NCBI GenBank assembly: GCA_031266855.1
Contig: JAISAF010000307.1
Coordinates: 1-20,704 of the forward strand
Direction: 5' to 3'
From: Spirochaetales bacterium
GTDB taxonomy: Bacteria; Spirochaetota; Spirochaetia; DTKZ01
DNA length: 20,704 nt
A program made the translations under genes and the position numbers. This document shows, piece after piece, positions 14,384-20,704 of the stretch. A model generated the notes under the pieces. It was not told where the DNA came from. It made no database searches and saw only the letters and a program-made list of their open reading frames with translations. Position 1 is the stretch's first letter. Each line of letters opens with the position of its first letter.

Positions 14384-15505
14384 ATGAGTCCTTTTCTACA
14401 GGAAACAGAAAGCTTCAAGCATACTCCCTTATCCGGCTGGCATAAAATACACGGCGGGCGGCTTGTTCCTTTTGCGGGCTGGGAGATGCCTTTGCAGTAT
14501 GCTTCGGGGCCTGTGGCTGAGCATCACCTTGTACGGCGCGGCGCCGGGCTTTTCGATGTAAGCCACATGGGCCGTTTTGATGTGAGTGGAAAGCGGGCGG
14601 GAGAATTTCTTGATTTTGTTTTATCGGCTGATATTTCAGGAATGGAAGAGTTTCAGTCAGGATATGCCCTGATATGCCGCGAAGACGGCGGTATTCTGGA
14701 TGATGTTTTTGTTTACCGGCAGGCGGCGGAGCGCTATCGTGTTGTGGTCAACGCCTCGAATGCGGAAAGGGATTTAGCCTGGTTCCGGCGGCACGCTGAG
14801 TCTTTTCAAATTGAAGTACGGGATATATCCGCGCAAAGCGCGATGATTGCTTTTCAGGGACCGCGGGCGCTTGATATGCTTTCGGTCTGCATCCGGGATT
14901 TTACCGCGCCCCGCCGGTTTTTTTGGGGCATGTATAGTATCGCGGGATCAGAATGCATGATTGCCCGTACCGGCTATACGGGAGAAGACGGGGTGGAAAT
15001 TATTACGCCGGCGGGAAAGGCGGTCGAAATCTGGGAAGCTCTTTTGAACATGGGAGCGGAGCCTGTGGGTCTTGCCGCCCGTGATTCCCTGCGTTTCGAG
15101 GCTGGTTTTCCCCTTTACGGGCACGAGCTTTTTGAAGAGGTAACGCCTGTGGAGGCAGGCGTTCTGTGGGCCTGTGATTTTTCCAAAAACTTTATTGGCA
15201 GGGACGCCATCGCCGCCCGGAAGTCCGAAGGCGCGGAAAAAAAGCTTGTAACTTTCGTTATGGTGGAAAAAAGCGTTGCCAGGGAAGGCTATGCCGTAAT
15301 GGATGAGGCCGGGCAGATTATAGGCGGCGTAACCAGCGGGATGCTGGCGCCAACCTTAAACGTTTTTGCCGGGAACGCGTTTGTGCGCCGCGAATACGCG
15401 AATACCGGACAGGCTGTTTACATCAGTATCCGCGGGGCGGGGAAAAAGGCGGAACTTGTAAAACGGCCGCTGTATATACCGGCGTACCGGGGAAAGCCGT
15501 CGTAA
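14384..15505 (+). CDS. gcvT: Glycine cleavage system T protein (aminomethyltransferase)
   Basis: 373 residues from the ATG at 14384; a GTG seven codons upstream is also possible, and neither has a clear ribosome-binding site. T protein releases ammonia from aminomethyl-lipoyl H protein and passes the methylene group to tetrahydrofolate. Family blocks are all present: HTPLSGWHKIHGGRLVPFAG, GLFDVSHMGRFDVSG, the folate-site ARTGYTGEDGVEI, GLAARDSLRFEAGFPLYGHE, PVEAGVLWACDFSKNFIGRD and the C-terminal GGVTSGMLAPTLN. Length matches E. coli GcvT (364). The partners gcvH and gcvP, which often follow directly, are absent here; the next gene is an unrelated binding protein, so they must lie elsewhere if the pathway is complete. 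Not to be confused with folate-binding YgfZ, which lacks several of these residues. Confidence 0.93.
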   Translation: MSPFLQETESFKHTPLSGWHKIHGGRLVPFAGWEMPLQYASGPVAEHHLVRRGAGLFDVSHMGRFDVSGKRAGEFLDFVLSADISGMEEFQSGYALICREDGGILDDVFVYRQAAERYRVVVNASNAERDLAWFRRHAESFQIEVRDISAQSAMIAFQGPRALDMLSVCIRDFTAPRRFFWGMYSIAGSECMIARTGYTGEDGVEIITPAGKAVEIWEALLNMGAEPVGLAARDSLRFEAGFPLYGHELFEEVTPVEAGVLWACDFSKNFIGRDAIAARKSEGAEKKLVTFVMVEKSVAREGYAVMDEAGQIIGGVTSGMLAPTLNVFAGNAFVRREYANTGQAVYISIRGAGKKAELVKRPLYIPAYRGKPS

Positions 15506-15566
15506 CTTCCGCTACGCGGTCAGGGTTTGTACTGGTATTAAAAATACAATACTCAAGGATGGTTTT

Positions 15567-15629
15567 ATGGGCAGACAATTACCTGTTGTAATGACCTTAA
15601 ATGATGAAAAATTATTTGTTACTCAATAA
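15567..15629 (+). CDS. Possible 20-codon small ORF or gene remnant
   Basis: ATG at 15567 follows AAGGATGG at a plausible distance and starts MGRQLPVVMTLNDEKLF, ending in TAA at 15629, 17 bases before the next gene's ATG. A well-placed ribosome-binding site is the only support. It may be a small or leader peptide of the downstream binding-protein gene, or the head of a lost gene. No family recognised. Confidence 0.3.
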   Translation: MGRQLPVVMTLNDEKLFVTQ

Positions 15630-15646
15630 CCCCAGGTGGAAATAAA

Positions 15647-16654
15647 ATGATTTTACGGCGTTGTGTTTTTGTCTTTTTTTTATTAGCGGTTAATGTGTTT
15701 GCGGGTTACTCCCGGCCTCAGTGGGAAAACCAGGACAGGGCGGATATAATTGACGAGGAAATTGACTTTAATCAATTTTTGCCCTTTGTTTCCGGTTCAA
15801 AAATTGTCAGGCTGGATGAAGAAGCCGCATTAAAACTTGAAGACGGTTTTCCATATCTTGACGGGGCTACGGCATTATATCCTGTTTATTCCGCGTTTGC
15901 CAATGCCGTATATCCGCCTTTGGAAAGATCCGGTAATGGGTATTATCCTGACGAAAATGGCGCTTATACCATACCCAGCTATATTATGTGTTCAAAAACC
16001 GCTGCCGCGTATACCAGGCTTATTAAGGGGGAGGCTGATATTATATTCTGTACGGAGCCGTCGAAAGAACAGCTTGCTGTGGCTAAAGAAAAGGGAATTA
16101 CATTTAATCTGACCGCCATAGGAAAGGAAGCCTTTGTATTCTTCGTTCATAAAGACAACCCGGTAAATAATTTAACCCGTTCCCAAATACGTTCCATCTA
16201 CTCCGGGGAAATTACAAACTGGCAAAATGCCGGCGGTGGTGATGAAGATATTATTGCGTATCAGCGTCCCGGGAACAGCGGAAGCCAGACAACACTTGAA
16301 CTGATTATGGGCAGCGAGGAATTGTCCGAACCAATAAAAGAAAACATGATCCAGAGTATGGGGGGAATAATACAGGAAGTTGCCTCGTACAGAAACCGTA
16401 CAAACGCCGTAGGATATTCGTTTTTGTTCTATGCGACAGGGATGGTAAAGAATAAGGGTATAAAACTTTTATCGGTAGATGGAATATCTCCTTCACGGGA
16501 GACCATTAGGAGCAATGAATATCCATTTACGCAGACGTTTTACGCGATAACAGCCGGAAATGAGACGCCAAATGTAAGGGCTTTTATTGAATGGATAGTA
16601 TCAGAACAGGGGCAGTATATTATTGAAAAGACGTGGTATACAGGAATAAAATAA
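15647..16654 (+). CDS. PstS-like periplasmic substrate-binding protein
   Basis: 335 residues. The first ~20 residues (MILRRCVFVFFLLAVNVFAG) form a signal peptide with signal-peptidase I type cleavage likely after VFA; there is no lipobox cysteine. The mature part has the hallmarks of the PstS/PBP-like class II binding proteins: PYLDGATALYPVYSAFANAV, IIFCTEPSKEQ, AFVFFVHKDNPVNNLTRSQI, IYSGEITNWQNAGG and RPGNSGSQTTLE, which includes the Ser/Gly anion-binding turn. Phosphate is the likely ligand by homology but other oxyanions or a signalling role are possible. AGGTGG precedes the ATG by seven bases. No pstC, pstA, pstB or phoU lies nearby, so it is an orphan. Its stop codon abuts repeat D2. Confidence 0.85.
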   Translation: MILRRCVFVFFLLAVNVFAGYSRPQWENQDRADIIDEEIDFNQFLPFVSGSKIVRLDEEAALKLEDGFPYLDGATALYPVYSAFANAVYPPLERSGNGYYPDENGAYTIPSYIMCSKTAAAYTRLIKGEADIIFCTEPSKEQLAVAKEKGITFNLTAIGKEAFVFFVHKDNPVNNLTRSQIRSIYSGEITNWQNAGGGDEDIIAYQRPGNSGSQTTLELIMGSEELSEPIKENMIQSMGGIIQEVASYRNRTNAVGYSFLFYATGMVKNKGIKLLSVDGISPSRETIRSNEYPFTQTFYAITAGNETPNVRAFIEWIVSEQGQYIIEKTWYTGIK

Positions 16655-16696
16655 GGGAAGCTGTAAAAACTTCCTGGCTCTGGGTAGTACGCACGG
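16655..16696. repeat. Repeat D2, second copy of the right half of D1
   Basis: GGGAAGCTGTAAAAACTT at 16655 and GGGTAGTACGCAC at 16681 match, in order and spacing, the minus strand of 14112-14071 (GGGAACCTCTAAAAACTT ... TGGTAGTACGCAC). It begins on the base after the TAA of the PstS-like gene. Confidence 0.6.
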
Positions 16697-17059
16697 AAAA
16701 GTATACTACTTCCTTGGATTATTCTTTTTTTGATATTGTGGAAATCATTAAAATGTATACAGACAAATATAGCTGGAATTTCGTTTTACCATATTATGAT
16801 AATATAAATAACATTTTGAAAATAAAAGTCTTGAAAAATAAACGCCAATCGAAAACATAAGTGAGGGAACCGGAATGTTCCCTTGCAAGGTTACTATTTT
16901 ATTTGTAATGAATATTAGTAAAGTAGTGGTTATAGAAGCGTCCCTGTGGGGATCGGGTTTTGTCTGTCCGGGTCTGCTGAGGCTGATGCCGCCATATTTG
17001 TGGAAAGCTCTCCTTTGACAGAGGCCGGAAAAGGGTATAGTATTCTGGTGGGCGTTTAC

Positions 17060-17190
17060 GGCCCTGCTTAGCCGCTGGTGCGCGCGCCAGGGATTGCAGC
17101 GGAAAGCCCACAGGATTTGCATAAGCAAATCCGAGGACTTGGAGCGGAAAGCCCGGTTCCGGGGCCGCGGGTAGCGGCCCCGGAAGGCGC
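17060..17190 (-). repeat. Modular hairpin array, family A, copy 3 (inverted, short)
   Basis: Read on the minus strand it has the order of the other copies: hairpin TTCCGGGGCCGC/GCGGCCCCGGAA (17174-17185 with 17157-17168), linker CCGGGCTTTCCGCTCCAAG, hairpin GGATTTGC/GCAAATCC (17113-17132), linker GGGCTTTCCGCTGCAATCCC, then CAGCGG. The first hairpin is GC-rich where the other copies have a T-run stem, yet it is still perfectly paired. Later hairpins of copies 2 and 4 are missing. Confidence 0.78.
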
Positions 17191-17249
17191 CATAATGATT
17201 GGAAAAGTGTCGTACATGTAGGGGAGTTAAATTTTATAGGAGGTGTGGA

Positions 17250-18080
17250 ATGGCGGAAAAACAGCTTGCGGGTAAAACGGCCTGGGTTACGGGGTCGAGC
17301 AGGGGTATTGGGCAGGCGACTGCCGAGCAGCTTGCGAAGGCTGGGGCGAATGTGGTTATTCATGGTTCAACGTTGAATTCGTCTTCATATTTTGATGAGG
17401 GGGATTCCTTGTCCGCGGTGGCTGAAAAGGTCGGAAGGGAAAATGGTGTGAAGACGATGTTTGTTGTGGGGGATTTGACGAAGGTAGAGGTTGTGAAGGA
17501 TCTGGTTGGGCAGATTCGCGCGGGGCTGGGGCATATAGATATTCTTGTGAATAACGCGGGTGGCGATACTGGTTCGATGGGCGCTGCGGGGAAGAACGCG
17601 GGGAAGATTGTTGAGGGGAATGATCCTTTGTTTCTGCCATACGAGGAGGTTCGGACAATTCTTGATCGTAATTTGATGAGCTGTATTATTGTTTGTAAGG
17701 AAGTCGTTCCTGCGATGATTGAGCGTAAGGCGGGCTGGATTGTGAATATTGGGAGTATCGCGGGGCTTGCGGGGCTGCCTGCTGCTTCTATTTATTGTAC
17801 GGCAAAGGCGGCGGTGCATGAATATACGCGCTGTCTGGCGGCGTATTTGCGGCCTTATGGAGTGCATGCGAATGTTATTGCTCCGGGGGATGTTCTTACT
17901 CCGCGGTTCAAGGCGAGTCGGCCGCTTGAAGATGCCCGGCTGGATCAGGCTTCTTTGGAGCGGTATGGCTGGCCTGCGGAGATTGCGCGTTCTGTGGAGT
18001 TTCTTTGTTCCGAGGGTGGTTCATATATAACGGGGCAGGTTCTCCGCGTGGATGGCGGGCGTCAAATCTGGGCGGGTTAA
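17250..18080 (+). CDS. Short-chain dehydrogenase/reductase
   Basis: 276 residues from the ATG at 17250, fixed by an AGGAGG six bases upstream; a longer frame from 17199 adds non-family residues. Classical SDR: cofactor motif TGSSRGIG (14-21), VNNAG (100-104), Asn141 in LDRNLMSC, catalytic Ser169 in NIGSIAG, Tyr182 and Lys186 in IYCTAKAAV, then NVIAPGDVLTPRF and the C-terminal SYITGQVLRVDGG. The NAD(P)H-dependent oxidoreductase fold is certain; the substrate is not. It resembles 3-oxoacyl-ACP reductase (FabG) and sugar or secondary-alcohol dehydrogenases, with a ~25-residue longer segment around 105-130 (GDTGSMGAAGKNAGKIVEGN) than typical FabG. It is 27 bases ahead of the phospholipase-like gene, suggesting an operon. 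Confidence 0.88.
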   Translation: MAEKQLAGKTAWVTGSSRGIGQATAEQLAKAGANVVIHGSTLNSSSYFDEGDSLSAVAEKVGRENGVKTMFVVGDLTKVEVVKDLVGQIRAGLGHIDILVNNAGGDTGSMGAAGKNAGKIVEGNDPLFLPYEEVRTILDRNLMSCIIVCKEVVPAMIERKAGWIVNIGSIAGLAGLPAASIYCTAKAAVHEYTRCLAAYLRPYGVHANVIAPGDVLTPRFKASRPLEDARLDQASLERYGWPAEIARSVEFLCSEGGSYITGQVLRVDGGRQIWAG

Positions 18081-18107
18081 AGCGTGGTTAAGGCGGGTTA
18101 AGGGGTC

Positions 18108-19139
18108 GTGCCAAAGGAAATAACCCACTGGTGGTTGTCTCTGGAAGTTATGGCGGAGCTGCAAACGGGGCCGCAAAGAGAGCCGCGGTGTCCTCTTTTG
18201 GCGGGGCTGCTGGGGCGGAACAGGAATCTTTTTCTTCTTGGATCAGTTGGGCCGGATTTTTTGTTTTACTATTTGCATGGGCCGGAAAACCGGAGGTTTC
18301 GGGACGCGGCAATGGTTCTGCACGGGGCGGACGGGAGCGATACGCTGGAAATTCTGGCGAAAACCGCGGATGTTTACCTGGCTGCGCTTGAGAATCATAT
18401 TCTGGTAATTGGGGAACATGGCTTTAACCTTGCGGAGGCGATATGGGCTTTTCTGTTTGGTTATGCCTGTCATGTTGTTGCCGATTCGGTTTTTCATCCT
18501 TTGGTTTTGTACTGCGCTGGTAAGGGCGGCAGGGATGCCTTGTATGACCACTACTTTTTTGAATCTGTGTTGGATTTATATGTGGTTGATGTTAAGAAGC
18601 CTCCGAATTTGCCGCTTCGCCTTGCGGACCTGACGGCGGGTATGGAGATCGACAGGGCATCCTTTTTGAAGCTGCTGGGTTTTGTGAGTTTCGCGGGAAC
18701 GGATTACAGTCCGGGGGCTTTGAAACAGTGTTTGCGCCGCTATGAGTTTGTACAGCGCGCGCTGTGGGGGTTTTGGGGAAGAACGGCGGCCCGGGTTATC
18801 GGGACTTTGTTTCCTTCTATGCGGCACTTTATTCCGTCTTTTTATCAGAGAGCATACCATAGGTTTACCGGCGTTTTTGATAAGACTTTTGCATACCGTA
18901 ATCCTGTGACGGGTATACGCTATGAACACAGCGTGGAAGATTTGCGAAGAGAGGTGGTGCGGCAGGCGTGCGCGATTGCCGTGGTTTTTGAGAATGTTCT
19001 GGCGGATCCTTCTGGCGATCCGGTAATGTCTCTGTCGAAAATTCATGGGCCGAATCTTGAGACGGGGCTGTATGGCGATAACGCGAAAAAAATCGTCTAT
19101 ACCATTCCTGGGGGGATGAGGGGAATTTTTGAAGCGTAA
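18108..19139 (+). CDS. Zinc-dependent phospholipase C family protein
   Basis: 343 residues from a GTG at 18108, preceded closely by AAGGGG. The N-terminus MPKEITHWWLSLEVM is the usual start of bacterial Zn_dep_PLPC-family proteins. Likely zinc ligands are His7, Asp50 (GSVGPDFLFYYLHG), His72 (MVLHG), and the cluster HVVADSVFHPLVLY with His122, Asp126 and His130, then YDHYFFESVLD (His148, Glu152). These match the conserved His/Asp pattern of the zinc phospholipase C fold. There is no signal peptide, unlike secreted clostridial alpha-toxin type enzymes, so an intracellular role is more likely; the substrate is unproven. It shares a transcript with the upstream SDR by spacing, and the hairpin array A4 begins 38 bases past its stop. 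Confidence 0.82.
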   Translation: MPKEITHWWLSLEVMAELQTGPQREPRCPLLAGLLGRNRNLFLLGSVGPDFLFYYLHGPENRRFRDAAMVLHGADGSDTLEILAKTADVYLAALENHILVIGEHGFNLAEAIWAFLFGYACHVVADSVFHPLVLYCAGKGGRDALYDHYFFESVLDLYVVDVKKPPNLPLRLADLTAGMEIDRASFLKLLGFVSFAGTDYSPGALKQCLRRYEFVQRALWGFWGRTAARVIGTLFPSMRHFIPSFYQRAYHRFTGVFDKTFAYRNPVTGIRYEHSVEDLRREVVRQACAIAVVFENVLADPSGDPVMSLSKIHGPNLETGLYGDNAKKIVYTIPGGMRGIFEA

Positions 19140-19177
19140 AGTTGATTTGAAACGTGGTAAAAACCCATTCGAATTTG

Positions 19178-19500
19178 GGCGCATTTTTTTGCCCGCATAC
19201 GCGGGCAAAAAAACCGGGCTTTCCGCTTCAATTCCTCGGATTTGCTTATGCAAATCCTGTGGGATTTTCGCTTCAATCCCTTGCGCAGCGGCAACTTGAG
19301 AATACAGCCCCGGAATTGCCGCTGGCAATTCCGGAAACAGCTAATTGCCAAAGGCAATTAGCTGCGCGTAACCAGGCGGCCGCAATTTTTCAGGAGAAAA
19401 ATTGCGTGGTCTGTCACCAGGCACAGCGCTACGCGCTGTGCCTGTATGTATCATTACCGGCTGCCACCCCAGGGTTTTTCCAGATCTTGAACAGGCTCTT
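19178..19500 (+). repeat. Modular hairpin array, family A, copy 4
   Basis: Six perfect hairpins: TTTTTTTGCCCGC/GCGGGCAAAAAAA (19184-19213, loop ATAC); GGATTTGC/GCAAATCC (19238-19257); CCGGAATTGCC/GGCAATTCCGG (19310-19334); CAGCTAATTGCC/GGCAATTAGCTG (19338-19364); CGCAATTTTTC/GAAAAATTGCG (19381-19406); CAGGCACAGCGC/GCGCTGTGCCTG (19418-19444). Linkers CCGGGCTTTCCGCTTCAATT, TTTTCGCTTCAATCCC, TTGCGCAGCGG and GCGTAACCAGGCGG, and the end CAGATCTTGAACAGGCTCTT, match copy 2. It lies 38 bases downstream of the phospholipase-like gene. Confidence 0.85.
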
Positions 19501-19530
19501 GAGAATTGCTGATATCCGGTAAAGATGATG

Positions 19531-19620
19531 GAATTTGCCGCGGATTTGCGGTAAATTACAGGGGATTCCTTCCTGGGAGAGAACAGGAAGAGTGAACCGG
19601 AAGGTTATCGAACAGATTTA
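19531..19620. repeat. Degenerate hairpin repeat, family B, copy 3
   Basis: AATTTGCCGC (19532-19541) pairs with GCGGTAAATT (19548-19557), the part 2 hairpin of family B with the same G-T pair as copy 1. ACCGGAAGGTTATCGAACAG at 19596 is an inverted relic of part 1. It has no intact part 3. Confidence 0.55.
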
Positions 19621-19646
19621 AGGTATGAGGAGGCGCTATTCTAAAA

Positions 19647-20704
19647 ATGGAAAGTGTCGCGATTCTTTGGGATATAGAAAATGTTACGCCGAGTGCGAAC
19701 TCACAGTTTGTTGAAGGGCTTTTGGAGTTTACCCAGGAACTAGGCCGGATTACCGTGTGCCGGGTATACGGGGACTGGACTAAACGTAATCTGGCGCGGC
19801 TGTCGCACCTTTTGTCGGAGAATGGTTTTGAACTTATTCACATTCCTGTGTCGCGTAAAAACAGCGCGGACATTTCGCTGATAACAAACGCGGTGGAATT
19901 AATCTATCAGTACCCGCATCTGACAAAGATTGTCCTGATTACGGGGGACGCGGATTTCCGCCCCCTTCTGCATACCCTGAGACGTAATGGTAAGGGTATT
20001 CATATTATTTGCAACTCAAGCAATGCGAGCGAGGAACTTTTGTCTCTTGCGGATTCGTTCAAGGACTACCGGGAAATTATTCCTGGTGAAGCGGCGGAGG
20101 CCGCTGAAGAGGCTGAAGCCGCGGAGTCGGCCAAGCGTAAACGGCGGAGTAAACCAAGCCGGGCGCACGAAAGCAGGCAGCCAAAAGCCGAAGGCTCTTC
20201 CGCCGGGGCGAAAGCGCTTTCAGAGGATACGGCTTACCGGCTTCTTGTGGAAGCTGTTCAGGAGATGGAAAAAAACAAAAAGAAGCCCGGTATGGGCGCG
20301 GTCAAGGTAAAGCTGAAGATTTTGAATCCGTCTTTTGACGAAAGGTCGTATGGTTTTAAATCCTGGGTGGATTTTGTGAATTCCGCCTGTGACAAAAAAT
20401 TTATTCAGCTTGTGGAGGACGAACAGGCCGCGTATTTGAAGTCCTATGAATCGGGAAGTCCCGCCGCTACGCAGAAAACCCCCCTTGCCGCCGCTTTTGA
20501 AACGCTTCTTGGTATACTTGATGAGCTTACGAAAGAAAAAAACAAGGATTATCATTCGCTTGCTTCGATAAATACCCGCCTGAATGACAGCCGCGTGGAT
20601 TATGGGGTATTGGGCTACAAGCGCCTGAAAGATTTTATTTTTTCCGCGGAAAAGCGCGATTACGTGGATGTAAAGTACGAGAACGCGGGATATTATGTGA
20701 AGAG
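19647..20704 (+). CDS. NYN-domain ribonuclease with two OST-HTH/LOTUS domains, C-terminus outside window
   Basis: 352 codons visible. Residues 1-145 form a NYN (PIN-like) nuclease domain: ILWDIENV with Asp9, CRVYGDWTKR, SRKNSADISLITNAVEL and VLITGDADFRPLLHTLR supply the acidic metal-binding residues. A Glu/Ala-rich then basic linker (AKRKRRSKPSR from about 162) leads to one OST-HTH/LOTUS domain (195-258: AYRLLVEAVQEM ... LNPSFDERSYGFKSWVDFV) and a second (281 to the edge: AFETLLGILDEL ... RVDYGVLGYKRLKDFIFSAE). LOTUS domains bind RNA, G-rich or structured, or protein partners, so an RNA-processing role is likely. AGGAGG at 19628 is 13 bases from this ATG but only a few bases from an in-frame ATT at 19638, so the true start may be three codons earlier. 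It follows repeats A4 and B3. Confidence 0.88.
   Translation, partial: MESVAILWDIENVTPSANSQFVEGLLEFTQELGRITVCRVYGDWTKRNLARLSHLLSENGFELIHIPVSRKNSADISLITNAVELIYQYPHLTKIVLITGDADFRPLLHTLRRNGKGIHIICNSSNASEELLSLADSFKDYREIIPGEAAEAAEEAEAAESAKRKRRSKPSRAHESRQPKAEGSSAGAKALSEDTAYRLLVEAVQEMEKNKKKPGMGAVKVKLKILNPSFDERSYGFKSWVDFVNSACDKKFIQLVEDEQAAYLKSYESGSPAATQKTPLAAAFETLLGILDELTKEKNKDYHSLASINTRLNDSRVDYGVLGYKRLKDFIFSAEKRDYVDVKYENAGYYVK

Larger units (their letters stand above)
16655..17249. other. Gap between the PstS-like gene and the dehydrogenase gene
   Basis: 595 bases. Repeat D2 (16655-16696) directly follows the PstS-like stop. From 16697 to 16860 the sequence is AT-rich and open in frame (MYTDKYSWNFVLPYYDNINN, then ILKIKVLKNKRQSKT, stop at 16860), possibly a fragment of an unrecognised accessory gene, but without a ribosome-binding site. 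A 7-bp hairpin AGGGAAC/GTTCCCT lies at 16864-16883. Nothing is recognised from 16890 to 17059. The inverted array A3 occupies 17060-17190, and AGGAGGTGTGGA leads into the next gene. Confidence 0.55.
19140..19646. other. Gene-free gap between the phospholipase-like gene and the NYN gene
   Basis: 507 bases, almost entirely repeats: array A4 (19178-19500), then a degenerate family B copy (19531-19620) and the AGGAGG ribosome-binding site of the next gene. No open frame here looks coding. Confidence 0.7.

Noticed and set aside
17199..17249. Upstream start for the short-chain dehydrogenase
   Set aside because: Adds 17 non-family residues; the AGGAGG is correctly spaced only for 17250.
13684..19213. 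REP elements mobilised by a RAYT/IS200-type transposase
   Set aside because: No TnpA-like gene lies in the window and the short conserved tetranucleotide beside the hairpin is not apparent; it cannot be excluded for the whole genome.

Overview
The window looks like a chromosomal segment of a moderately GC-rich spirochaete, most likely a Treponema of the termite-gut or environmental kind. That assignment is inferred from overall protein flavour, gene content and the dense repeat-filled intergenic regions; no rRNA or other lineage marker is present. Core genes have GC-rich third positions, whereas one block (about 4930-6760) is strikingly AT-rich.

Layout. 1-3605 (minus strand): an FMN-binding split-barrel (NimA-like) protein cut by the window edge, threonine synthase (thrC) and a monofunctional ThrA-type aspartate kinase, i.e. 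the last and first steps of threonine synthesis, separated by repeats. 4161-4817 (minus): a hemolysin III / PAQR-type membrane protein. 4938-6758 (minus): an AT-rich island of unrecognised small genes: a 224-aa protein, a 149-aa protein, a frameshifted gene, and the last 20 codons of a gene cut off by a repeat element. 6759-7168: that repeat element joined to a decayed IS4-type transposase. 7377-13627 (plus): tRNA-Leu(UAG), tRNA-Gly(GCC), a terminator, then the overlapping protein-quality operon tig-clpP-clpX-lon. 14384-16654 (plus): gcvT and an orphan PstS-like secreted binding protein. 17250-19139 (plus): a short-chain dehydrogenase and a zinc-dependent phospholipase C-like protein. 19647-end (plus): a NYN-nuclease protein with two OST-HTH/LOTUS domains, cut by the window edge.

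The most unusual content lies between the genes. Nearly every long gap is filled by dispersed repeats built from perfect hairpins. In family A (3711-3962, 13678-14270, 17060-17190 inverted, 19178-19500) constant single-stranded linkers join hairpins whose stems differ from copy to copy but remain perfectly self-complementary. Family B (1787-1910, 5655-5776, 19531-19620) shows the same compensatory pattern. Family C (1938-2057 and 6759-6879) is a ~120-bp element with an internal inverted repeat, one copy of which sits at the junction of a broken transposase and a broken gene. Paired changes in both arms indicate that hairpin formation itself, in RNA or in extruded/single-stranded DNA, is what is kept.

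Other notable points: Lon carries a ~125-residue low-complexity insertion with a TDT tandem repeat just before its protease domain; gcvT and the PstS-like gene have no pathway partners nearby; and the AT-rich island looks like foreign, partly decaying accessory DNA.
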